From: Bacteroidales bacterium
Lineage (GTDB): Bacteria > Bacteroidota > Bacteroidia > Bacteroidales > F082
DNA length: 64,000 bases
Direction: 5' to 3'
NCBI GenBank assembly: GCA_024400305.1
Contig: JAKSMX010000006.1
Span: 49,826-113,825 of the forward strand
This document shows positions 53,112 to 61,334 of the stretch, piece by piece. A program made the translations under genes and the position numbers. How positions within the stretch are numbered: position 1 is the first letter of the stretch; each line of letters opens with the position of its first letter. Under the pieces are notes generated by a model. The model made no database searches, was not told where the DNA came from, and saw only the letters and a list, made by a program, of their open reading frames with translations.

Positions 53112-54299
53112 ATGTACATTCGTCCATATTATACTGTTGTTCGTGAACGCTTGTTAGAGCCGAAAAACAAAATGCAAGTGATTGCGGGTCCTCGCCAAGT
53201 AGGTAAATCTACATTGGTGGAGCAGGTGTGCCGGTCTCTGGAACTTCCCAGTTTTATTTTTAATGCCGATGCCATCCCTGCAGATGATAATGACTGGATT
53301 CGTCGTGTGTGGGAGTCGGTTCGTATTCAAGTTCGCAACCAATCGCTCTCGGAAGCGATATTGGTTATCGATGAGATCCAAAAACTTAAGCAGTGGAGCG
53401 AAGTTGTTAAACGGGAATGGGATGCTGATATTCGGAATAAGGTGCCCATTAAGGTTCTGTTGTTAGGTTCATCGCGCCTTTTACTTCGCAAGGGGCTTAC
53501 TGAGTCATTGGCAGGTCGATATGAACTGATTCGAATGGGGCACTGGTCCTATCCTGAAATGCGGGATGCTTTTGGTTTTACGTTAGAGCAATGGATATAT
53601 TTCGGTGGTTATCCCGGTGCCGCCGATTATATTGCCGATATGCGTAGATGGAAAAAGTATATAAAAGATTCATTGGTGGCGCCGGCTATAGAAAAAGATG
53701 TTATCATGACTGCCAACATCTATAAGCCGGCATTGATGAAACAACTCTTTGAATTGGGTTGCTCTTATTCGTCTGAACAGATTTCCCTGACAAAACTATT
53801 GGGGCAGTTGCAAGATGCAGGTAATGTCACCACATTATCGTCTTATTTGGAGGTCTTGGGGCAGTGCAATCTTTTGACGGGTTTGCATAAATATGCATTC
53901 GACGAAGCCCGGAAACGCCAATCCATACCCAAAATATTGACGTATAATAATGCGCTTATGACCGCATACCGAGGTAAAGGATTGGAGCGAGACATGGCTG
54001 ATCCGATGGTGTGGGGACGATGGATTGAGTCGGCTGTCGGTGCATACTTGTTGGATTTTGCAGAAGAGCAGGATGCACACGTGTATTACTGGCGGGATCG
54101 CAATGATGAGGTGGATTTTATTGTGGAATGTCAAGGTGATGTGGTGGCGATAGAAGTAAAAAGTGGCCGACGGGGAATGAATAGCGGTTTGCCGGAATTT
54201 GTACGTCGTTACCATCCGCATCGCTCTTTTGTTGCCGGGACAGATGGCATTCCGTTTGAAACATTCTTTCAAATGGATCTGACAACATTGTTTGAATAG
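53112..54299 (+). CDS. AAA ATPase with DUF4143 and PD-(D/E)XK-like end
   Basis: A 395-residue protein. Walker A is GPRQVGKS (26-33), Walker B is AILVIDEIQKL, and sensor LLLGSSRLLL follows, then ESLAGRYELIRMGHWSYPEM. The DUF4143 part closes with RNDEVDFIVECQGDVVAIEV and KSGRRG, a plausible intact PD-(D/E)XK site (D, then E-x-K). It is only distantly related to the 50121 protein, although the two upstream blocks are almost identical, which points to duplication of the spacer rather than of the gene. Function unknown; some members of the family are thought to act against or with mobile DNA. Confidence 0.85.
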   Translation: MYIRPYYTVVRERLLEPKNKMQVIAGPRQVGKSTLVEQVCRSLELPSFIFNADAIPADDNDWIRRVWESVRIQVRNQSLSEAILVIDEIQKLKQWSEVVKREWDADIRNKVPIKVLLLGSSRLLLRKGLTESLAGRYELIRMGHWSYPEMRDAFGFTLEQWIYFGGYPGAADYIADMRRWKKYIKDSLVAPAIEKDVIMTANIYKPALMKQLFELGCSYSSEQISLTKLLGQLQDAGNVTTLSSYLEVLGQCNLLTGLHKYAFDEARKRQSIPKILTYNNALMTAYRGKGLERDMADPMVWGRWIESAVGAYLLDFAEEQDAHVYYWRDRNDEVDFIVECQGDVVAIEVKSGRRGMNSGLPEFVRRYHPHRSFVAGTDGIPFETFFQMDLTTLFE

Positions 54300-54337
54300 C
54301 AGAAACAAACGAAAAATATAAATAAAATCTCAAAACA

Positions 54338-55333
54338 ATGAAAAGAAAATTCACAAGACTTCTCCTTTCCGCAGTGCTGATGATGTGCTGCACAGTGATG
54401 GCGAATGCCATTAACTCAAATGCCACAAAGATTGACAACATTTATTACATCCTTGACGATGCAACCCTTACTGCCGCTGTCACTTGGGGAGGTGATAATG
54501 AATTGTTGGGCACAGATGAGTATTCTAACAATATTGACATACCATTTGCAATCACTAATAGTGGTAAGACATACAAGGTTACAAGTATTGGACAAGACGC
54601 ATTCCGCAACTGCAATATGCTGCAATCTGTAACCATTCCAAGCGGTGTCACGAGTATTGGATCTAACGCGTTTTATAAATGCATAACACTGAATAATGTC
54701 ACATTCCTTCCCTTCAATCCTCCGGCCATAGCTACTACCGCATTCAGACAAAATTCGTCAGATATAAAACTTTGGGTTCCAGACGAGTCAAAATATGTGG
54801 GTATGGAAAATATACCTTCAAACATTAGCTACATGTCAACTAACGAATATGCACCATATATCTTAGATGAAATAAACGCTGTATGGAACAGAGAGTCTCT
54901 TACGGCACAAGATAACGAAATAATAGAATCATACATAACAGAAATTGAGGGTTCAGAAAGCAACGCTCAAATTTATGCCGACGAGCAAACCATCTTTGAA
55001 ATTATCCGCTTGCGCCCATTGAAGAATGAAGCCATTGCCACAATAAACAATGCGATGGAAGACGCGCCAAGCAGTGCATACCTTAGCGGACTTGTGCAGG
55101 AATATATTGACATTATTAACGCAGCTACAGATGAGAACGCCTTAACCAGCAAGAAGAACGAGATAATCGCCGGACTTACATTCGCCATACCTGCCTACAA
55201 TGCCGGAGTCACCGAGACCTTGGAATCCTTGCCTTCCTCTGGCACAACAGGCAACGGCGTGAGGATAACAAAGGGCAGTCAGACCATAGAACTGATGAAC
55301 CCCGACAAGGTGGAATATTTTATTAGGAAATAG
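54338..55333 (+). CDS. BspA-like leucine-rich repeat secreted protein with cassette tail
   Basis: A 331-residue protein with a signal peptide (LLLSAVLMMCCTVMANA). Residues 80-140 carry two to three BspA/LRR_5 units (VTSIGQDAFRNCNMLQSVTI, SGVTSIGSNAFYKC, LNNVTFLPFNPP). The region 165-290 is helical and the last 25 residues (VRITKGSQTIELMNPDKVEY, then FIRK) are a diverged version of the shared tail. BspA-type repeats bind host or microbial surfaces in some species. It starts 38 bases after the AAA gene. Confidence 0.8.
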   Translation: MKRKFTRLLLSAVLMMCCTVMANAINSNATKIDNIYYILDDATLTAAVTWGGDNELLGTDEYSNNIDIPFAITNSGKTYKVTSIGQDAFRNCNMLQSVTIPSGVTSIGSNAFYKCITLNNVTFLPFNPPAIATTAFRQNSSDIKLWVPDESKYVGMENIPSNISYMSTNEYAPYILDEINAVWNRESLTAQDNEIIESYITEIEGSESNAQIYADEQTIFEIIRLRPLKNEAIATINNAMEDAPSSAYLSGLVQEYIDIINAATDENALTSKKNEIIAGLTFAIPAYNAGVTETLESLPSSGTTGNGVRITKGSQTIELMNPDKVEYFIRK

Positions 55334-55453
55334 GGAACTCTGCGAGTAAGCGAGAGCAGAGGATGAAACTTGTTTCGATTCTATGCCGAGCGAGAGCAGA
55401 GTCGATGCAACGCATCAACTTAGAAAATCAGGGAATAAAAACATTAAGCATTT

Positions 55454-55789
55454 ATGGATAATACCAATTTGACTCCATCTTATCGTAACTTGCTGACAGA
55501 TATTGGCAAAATATTACAGCAGGCGCGGCAACAGGTAGCCCATGCTGTTAATACGACCATGCTGACGACATATTGGACTATTGGCCAATACATTGTTGAG
55601 TTCGAGCAGCAAGGAAATGAACGTGCAGAATATGGGTCGGATTTGATAAATCGTCTTTCACGCGATTTAACCGAACGATACGGAAAAGGTTTTAGCAAGA
55701 GCAATTTGCTATATATTAGAAAGCTCTACATCGCATTCCCAATAAGTGAGACGGTGTCTCACCTTTTGACGTGGAGCCATTCTGCATAG
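55454..55789 (+). pseudogene. Truncated DUF1016 (YhcG-type) nuclease, N-terminal part only
   Basis: The 111 residues match the DUF1016 N-terminal domain: TTYWTIGQYIVEFEQQGNER, LSRDLTERYGKGFSKSNLLY and ETVSHLLTWSH, after which two foreign residues and a stop follow. Full-length relatives have a PD-(D/E)XK nuclease domain next, which is absent. The block shared with 58278-58346 begins only 12 bases after the stop, so the gene was probably cut off when the secreted-protein cassette arrived. It is not the same gene as the intact copy at 57152, which is more distant. Confidence 0.75.
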
Positions 55790-55800
55790 AACCCTGTGCG

Positions 55801-55869
55801 ATAATTACGAAATAGATTAATAAATAAATTAAAACAAATATGCGCAAACTATTTTTATCAATCATCGCC
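55801..55869 (+). repeat. 5' cassette, copy 1 (leader plus signal-peptide start)
   Basis: A block of about 68 bases covers 39 bases before the ATG and the first ten codons. It is identical to 58278-58346 except for about one base before the two genes diverge. It carries no -7 box, so it may act in translation or just mark recombination. Confidence 0.85.
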
Positions 55870-57036
55870 CTGATATTCAGCATCAGCGCGTGGGCACAAG
55901 AGACACAAACAGTCAATTACATCGATGCCAATGGCGAAAAAACTGTTACAGCTACCGTAATCACTAACGAAACCAACACTTTAAGTTCAGGTTGGTATGT
56001 TGTTCTCGGCAATGATGTGCAAACCAATACGCTCACCTGCCGAGGTGCCGTCAACCTCATCCTTGCCGATGGCGCCAAGCTCACGGCAACGGGAGGAGAT
56101 AGAGAAGCCGGAATCAACGTATCAGGCGAAGGCAACTCGCTAACTATCTACGGTCAAGCCAGCCAAAGTGGGCAACTCAGAGCAATTGGTGGAGACCGTG
56201 GTGCCGGTATCGGTGGAGGATTTCAAGGTTCTGGATCTAACATCACCATCTATGGCGGTCTGGTTAATGCAACAGGTGGAGAATATGGTGGTGCTGGTAT
56301 CGGTGGAGGATATCATGGTTCTGGATCTAACATCACCATCAATGGCGGTAAGATTACGGCAAACGGAGGAAGTTATGGCGCTGGGATTGGTGGTGGATGG
56401 GACTGTTCTGGCTCAAACATCACCATCAATGGCGGTACGGTAACAGCTAATGGTGGATCGCGGGGTGCCGGAATCGGTGGCGGAGATGAAGGTTCAGGCT
56501 CTAACATCACCATCAATGGCGGTATCGTAACAGCAGTTAGTGGGGAATTAGCTGCCAGTATCGGTGGAGGATTTAAAGGTGCAGGTTCGAACATAAAGGT
56601 CAGCGCAGATTGTAAGGTTTTTGCAGATGGTAATGATCCTCCAACTACTGAAATTGCGCACGATTCAGACACAGACCTTGCGCCCGCTTTAAGTGCATGT
56701 TATGCATTCATAGAAATTGACCAAACCATACTATCAGAATTACGAGCCGAAGCCATCGCCGCCATAGATGAAGTTATAGAGGGAGTGGCCAATGCTGAGA
56801 TTCTCGCTATTGCAAGAGAAGCGAAGAATAAGATAATGAACGCTAATGGTAGAATGGCCATAACAGGGATTAAAGACGCAGCATTGGCCGAACTGGGGAT
56901 AGCCGTCAGATGGTATAATTCCATCCTCGGCCCTCTCGGCGAAGAGCATCCCGGCCCCGCCGTCAAGGTGACGAAGGGCGACACGGAAGTGATACTCTAT
57001 TTGCCGGATAAGGTGGAATACATTATCAGGAAATGA
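55840..57036 (+). CDS. Secreted glycine-rich repeat protein with cassette ends, copy B
   Basis: A 398-residue protein built like the 51410 product: signal peptide RKLFLSIIALIFSISAWAQ, strand region to about 125, then four 29-30-residue repeats with SGSNITINGG and GAGIGGG (about 128-250), a helical Ala-rich region, and the tail VKVTKGDTEVILYLPDKVEY plus IIRK. It has three repeats fewer than copy A. The flanks are shared: its start with the 58317 gene and its end with the 51410 gene. Its role is probably on the cell surface; no catalytic motif is seen. Confidence 0.8.
   Translation: MRKLFLSIIALIFSISAWAQETQTVNYIDANGEKTVTATVITNETNTLSSGWYVVLGNDVQTNTLTCRGAVNLILADGAKLTATGGDREAGINVSGEGNSLTIYGQASQSGQLRAIGGDRGAGIGGGFQGSGSNITIYGGLVNATGGEYGGAGIGGGYHGSGSNITINGGKITANGGSYGAGIGGGWDCSGSNITINGGTVTANGGSRGAGIGGGDEGSGSNITINGGIVTAVSGELAASIGGGFKGAGSNIKVSADCKVFADGNDPPTTEIAHDSDTDLAPALSACYAFIEIDQTILSELRAEAIAAIDEVIEGVANAEILAIAREAKNKIMNANGRMAITGIKDAALAELGIAVRWYNSILGPLGEEHPGPAVKVTKGDTEVILYLPDKVEYIIRK
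56220..56580 (+). repeat. Intragenic 87-90-bp tandem repeats of copy B
   Basis: Four units and a partial one, each starting near GGTTCTGG and ending in GGTGGAGGA or similar. Units are more diverged than those of copy A. Confidence 0.8.
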
Positions 57037-57151
57037 AGTCTTTAGTCTTTAGTTTTTAGGGAATTAGGAATTTAGGAAATAGGGAACTTAGGGAAATTAT
57101 ATGAAATATTTTTCTGGTTTTCTTGCATAATTAGGAAAAAGTTTTTGAATT
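57037..57151 (+). other. Spacer with decayed heptad repeat and AT-rich upstream region
   Basis: TCTTTAG/TTTTTAG heptads follow the copy B stop, then degenerate TTAGGAA units. A diverged version of the duplicated promoter block (GAAATATTTTTCTGGTTTTC) lies at about 57102-57122. No exact TAnnTTTGC box is seen. Confidence 0.5.
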
Positions 57152-58237
57152 ATGGCAACACTCGAAAAAGTTGATGAAAGTTATCTCTCTTGGATTAGAC
57201 AAATAATAGAACGCTATCGTTCAAGTCAGACAAAAGCGGCAGTCAAAGTAAATCGTGAAATGCTACGCTTTTATTGGTCGTTGGGTGAAGATATTGTCCG
57301 ATTGAAATGGGAAAGCGTATATGGAGACGGTATTTTGGAACGCATTAGTTCTGATTTGAAGCAGCAATTCCCTTCTGCCAAGGGATTTTCTGTCACAAAT
57401 CTGAATTACATGAAACGATTTTTTCTAACTTACAATCAAGTGGTTGAAAACCGCCCACAACTTGTGGGCAATTCTTCAGACCCAAACCACCCACAACCTG
57501 TGGGCATTTCTTTTGAGCAACTGTTTAGCGTTCCGTGGGGACATCACCGCTATATCATCGACCATTTCTATAATGCAGATCCTGACATCCCCTTATTTTA
57601 TGTACGTCAAACTATAGAACATGGCTTGTCCCGTGACACATTGCTTAACTTGATGGACGCAAACCTGCATTTACGGGAGGGAAAAGCGATCTCCAACTTT
57701 GAACAACAGTTGCCACCTTTGCAGAGCGATTTGGCTAAGCAAATCACACGTGACCCATATCAGTTTGATTTCTTGACAATTCAAGAACCTTATGAGGAAA
57801 AGGCATTGAAAGACCAATTAGTCCAAAATGTTGAAAATTTCTTGTTGGAAATGGGTACCGGATTCGCCTATATGGGTCGAGAATACAGGCTGGTGGTTGG
57901 AAACACGGAACAATTCTTAGATATGCTTTTTTATAACACCAAGACACATTCTTATGTAGTTGTAGAAGTAAAAGCGCGTAAATTTGAGCCAGGCGATTTG
58001 GGTCAGTTAGGAACTTATGTGGTTGCGGTTGATGAAATATTACGAAGTGAACAAGACAATCAAACAATCGGTCTGCTGATTTGTAAAACGAAAGACGAGG
58101 TGCTGGCTCAATATGCACTGAAAGCATCTAATCAACCCATAGGAGTATCTGAATACACGCTAAATCAAATCTTACCCGAACAGTTAAAAGAAGCATTGCC
58201 GTCCGTAAAAGATTTGCAAGAACATTTGGAAAAATAA
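57152..58237 (+). CDS. DUF1016 (YhcG-type) PD-(D/E)XK nuclease
   Basis: A 361-residue complete protein. The N-terminal DUF1016 domain (10-180) has LRFYWSLGEDIVRLK, LSSDLKQQFP-like ISSDLKQQFPSAKGFSVTNL and PWGHHRYIID. The C-terminal nuclease domain (195-340) has FLLEMGTGFAYMGREYRL, then LDMLFYNTKTHSYVVVEVKA, where D and E-x-K form the metal site. The sequence between them contains HPQPVG-type repeats (PQLVGNSSDP, PQPVGISF). YhcG-like nucleases are linked to mobile elements and restriction-type loci, but their role is not proven. It lies between two secreted-protein cassettes. Confidence 0.85.
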   Translation: MATLEKVDESYLSWIRQIIERYRSSQTKAAVKVNREMLRFYWSLGEDIVRLKWESVYGDGILERISSDLKQQFPSAKGFSVTNLNYMKRFFLTYNQVVENRPQLVGNSSDPNHPQPVGISFEQLFSVPWGHHRYIIDHFYNADPDIPLFYVRQTIEHGLSRDTLLNLMDANLHLREGKAISNFEQQLPPLQSDLAKQITRDPYQFDFLTIQEPYEEKALKDQLVQNVENFLLEMGTGFAYMGREYRLVVGNTEQFLDMLFYNTKTHSYVVVEVKARKFEPGDLGQLGTYVVAVDEILRSEQDNQTIGLLICKTKDEVLAQYALKASNQPIGVSEYTLNQILPEQLKEALPSVKDLQEHLEK

Positions 58238-58277
58238 TGCAATTACATTTTTAGTAACCATTACTAAATCAGAAAAG

Positions 58278-58346
58278 ATAATTACGAAATAGATTAATAA
58301 ATAAATTAAAACAAATATGCGCAAACTCTTTTTATCAATCATCGCA
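58278..58346 (+). repeat. 5' cassette, copy 2
   Basis: Nearly identical to 55801-55869 over about 68 bases (39 before the ATG, then ten codons). The two coding sequences then diverge completely. Confidence 0.85.
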
Positions 58347-61208
58347 GTCGTGTGCTGCATGACTGCAAGTGCAGACCCTCAAAATGTAAATGGGGTCTAT
58401 CAATTAGGGTCTAAAGAAGACCTGATGTGGTTCGCCGATCATGTGAACTCGGGAAACACTACCGCCAATGCCATACTCACGGCAGACATCACGATGAACG
58501 CGAATGTGCTAAACAGATATGGAAACCTCAACAGTGAAAATTTCGTTGCATGGACCCCGATAGGCGGACATGGAGTGGATTACTCAGGCGAATTCAACGG
58601 CAACGGCCACACCATCAGTGGACTTTACTTCAATGATGAAGAAAGGAACAACGTGGGGCTTTTCGGCAAGCTTGTTGGCAATGCCCACATCCACGACCTC
58701 GGTGTCAGCGACAGCTACTTCTATGGCCAAGACCACGTGGGCGGCATCTGCGGCGACTTCGCAAGCGGACAGATTGAGAACTGCTGGAACGGTGCGACCG
58801 TCTATGCCAAAAATTGGAATGCAGGTGGCATCTCCGGCTCATGCTGGATATACGCATCCATAAGGGATTGCTACAACATCGGAAGGATAAAGCCATGCGA
58901 CAATGGCAACCCAAGTTATGGCGGCATCTGCGGCGCCGTTTATGAAAACACCGGCGTTGACTACACCATCAGCAACTGCTTTACGCTATACGGGAAATGC
59001 GACAAGGGCGTGTATGGCTCTTTGGACGAAGGCTGCCCGGCGTCAAAAATCAACCATTCATTCGTAAAGGACGACGATGCTTTCGCCTCCGGCGAGATAT
59101 GCTACCAACTCAACCATGGCGTGACCGGCAGCAGCCAGAAATGGTACCAGACATTAGGCACTGACGATTTCCCTGTCCTGAACAACAGCCACGGCACTGT
59201 ATATTACGGCTACGACGGCGATGTGTTGAAATATTCAAATTCACCCATATCCGTTGGCGCCACCCACCGCGATGTATGCGCCGCCACCTGCAACTCAGTA
59301 GGCTATACTATGGAATGCTGGGAAGACACAAGGTCGGGCAGAGTCTTTGCCGATGAGGCTTGCGCCACGGAACTCAATGCGGCGTATGTTGTCATATACT
59401 CACCTGTGATGACTACGCCTGAATACAGCAGCAGTATTGCTGGATGGCCATGGAGCATGAAAGATGACGTGACATACGATGGCGTGACCTTTATCAACCC
59501 CTTGGAAAAGGTGTATTCAGACGGCGCATCCTACTATTCCAATGAATATGTTTGGTTTAAGGTGAAAGATGCTACCGCAAGCAATGTACGTCTCAAATGG
59601 CATTTGGACAAAAACACCCTAAATGGCGAGATGTATTATAAGATAAACGATGGCGAGGAGACAAGGATAGACATGTCGCCAGAGATGTGGGTGCAGAACC
59701 TGCCGGATTTGACGCAAGACGACAAAGTGACAATTTACTTTAGGATCACTTCCATGTGGAGCCTCCCGCTGACTTGGACAATGAGTCTGGAATATTGTCC
59801 AGGACACAATCTGCAACATAATCCGGCCATGGCGCCAACCTGTACGGAAAACGGCAACTATGAAAACTGGTACTGCAAGAAGTGCGACAAACATTTCGCA
59901 GACGCTGAATGTACGACAGTGATGACCGACTGGGAAATACCCGCACTCGGCCATACTACGGAATATAGGGCACAGAAAGACGCCACCTGCACCGAAGACG
60001 GATATACCAAGAACCACTGGCATTGCACGGTGTGCGGACGCAACTATGCTGACGTGGCTTGCACAAACCTCATAACGGAAGATGTGGTGCTGCCGAAAAT
60101 CAACCATCAGCACAAACAGCACCATGACCGTCTTGAAGCGACTTGCCTCACCGCCGGAAACATAGAATACTGGCACTGTCCCGACTGCAACACGCATTAC
60201 ACGGACGAGGCTTGCACGACCCCGACGACGGATATCACCATTGCCGCACTCGGGCATGACTTCACCCACACTCCATATACGACCTCGACTTGCACGAGCG
60301 AAGGCGTGGTGGAACACTGGCACTGCGGACGTTGCGGCCACGACTTCGACACCGGCGACCCAACAGCGTCGGAAGACCACGTGATTGACGGAAATATCAC
60401 TGTTCCGCTCAAGGTGTCGGATGTGATACTTGTGGGAATGGACAACGGTGCGACCTATGACGACTGCCATACGTTCACGCCTCCGACAGAAGAAGGTGAG
60501 ACGCTTATTGCCACTGTCACGTTCGACGAGGAAACGGTGATGATGAAAATTAAAAATGGCGAGGAAACTCCATATTCCCTTAATGACGAAAGGCCGTTAG
60601 AGACATTCTTCGCCCACACCTTCAAACTCACCGCCGACCAGGACCCCGCGAACACGTCCGACTACTACGTCACGTTCTACACGAGCGAAGGCGCGTATAA
60701 GGTGCCGAAAACAGCAAAGGCATACGCCGGAGCCATGAATGATGAACAGCTGATGATGACCAACACAGGCGACATCATCCACAAGAGCGAAGCCGTGATG
60801 CTGAAGGCCGGTCAAAGCGACATCACCCTCATGCCGTCGTGCAACAAGACAGCCGCGTCCGAAAGCAACGACCTCGTCGGCACGGATGTCGCAAAGACCC
60901 TTGGAGAAGGCGACTTCGCCCTGTCGTTCGGTGATAACGGCGTAGGTTTCTACAACTGGAAAGGCAAGGGCATCGGCGACAACACGGCCTATCTGACAGG
61001 CGGCCCGGATGCGGAAAGCATTGCGGTTGTCGTGTACGACGGTGTGCTTGTGAAAATCACCAATCAGGACGACAGCGTCGTGACACTCTGCGACTTGAAG
61101 GAAGTGGAGTTCATCGAGGAGAACAATATGCCGGCCGTGCGCGTGACATACAAAGACGGCAGCACTGTAACGTATGATAATCCAAAGAAGGTGGAGTTCG
61201 GGAAATAG
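58317..61208 (+). CDS. Large secreted protein with GLUG motifs and four cysteine-rich repeats
   Basis: A 963-residue protein with a signal peptide (RKLFLSIIAVVCCMTASA). Residues 60-235 carry GLUG-like units (GEFNGNGHTISGLYFN, HVGGICGDFASGQIENCW, AGGISGSCWIYASIRDCY). A jelly-roll-like region follows (350-495). Residues 497-690 hold four repeats of about 48 residues, each C-x9/10-C-x2-C-x8-C with H-W-H-C or NWYC; the fourth lacks the last Cys. The rest (700-940) is a beta-rich region common in secreted Bacteroidetes proteins, and the end (AVRVTYKDGSTVTYDNPKKV, then EFGK) is a diverged cassette tail. The repeats may bind zinc or form disulfides. It is probably a cell-surface protein. Confidence 0.8.
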   Translation: MRKLFLSIIAVVCCMTASADPQNVNGVYQLGSKEDLMWFADHVNSGNTTANAILTADITMNANVLNRYGNLNSENFVAWTPIGGHGVDYSGEFNGNGHTISGLYFNDEERNNVGLFGKLVGNAHIHDLGVSDSYFYGQDHVGGICGDFASGQIENCWNGATVYAKNWNAGGISGSCWIYASIRDCYNIGRIKPCDNGNPSYGGICGAVYENTGVDYTISNCFTLYGKCDKGVYGSLDEGCPASKINHSFVKDDDAFASGEICYQLNHGVTGSSQKWYQTLGTDDFPVLNNSHGTVYYGYDGDVLKYSNSPISVGATHRDVCAATCNSVGYTMECWEDTRSGRVFADEACATELNAAYVVIYSPVMTTPEYSSSIAGWPWSMKDDVTYDGVTFINPLEKVYSDGASYYSNEYVWFKVKDATASNVRLKWHLDKNTLNGEMYYKINDGEETRIDMSPEMWVQNLPDLTQDDKVTIYFRITSMWSLPLTWTMSLEYCPGHNLQHNPAMAPTCTENGNYENWYCKKCDKHFADAECTTVMTDWEIPALGHTTEYRAQKDATCTEDGYTKNHWHCTVCGRNYADVACTNLITEDVVLPKINHQHKQHHDRLEATCLTAGNIEYWHCPDCNTHYTDEACTTPTTDITIAALGHDFTHTPYTTSTCTSEGVVEHWHCGRCGHDFDTGDPTASEDHVIDGNITVPLKVSDVILVGMDNGATYDDCHTFTPPTEEGETLIATVTFDEETVMMKIKNGEETPYSLNDERPLETFFAHTFKLTADQDPANTSDYYVTFYTSEGAYKVPKTAKAYAGAMNDEQLMMTNTGDIIHKSEAVMLKAGQSDITLMPSCNKTAASESNDLVGTDVAKTLGEGDFALSFGDNGVGFYNWKGKGIGDNTAYLTGGPDAESIAVVVYDGVLVKITNQDDSVVTLCDLKEVEFIEENNMPAVRVTYKDGSTVTYDNPKKVEFGK

Positions 61209-61334
61209 CGGGGAAGTGGAGTTCAGGAAAATGGAATAAAGTTTTTAGTTTTTAGTCTTTAGTCTTTAGTTTTTAGGGTCAACGGACTAACGACTAACGA
61301 CTAAAGACTAACGACTAAACGAAAACTCTTTTCA
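61209..61334. repeat. Duplicated gene end and heptad repeat tract
   Basis: The last codons of the 58317 gene are repeated just after its stop (AAGTGGAGTTCAGGAAAATGG against AAGGTGGAGTTCGGGAAATAG). TTTTTAG/TCTTTAG heptads (61240-61276) and ACTAACG/ACTAAAG heptads (61285-61319) follow. Confidence 0.7.
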
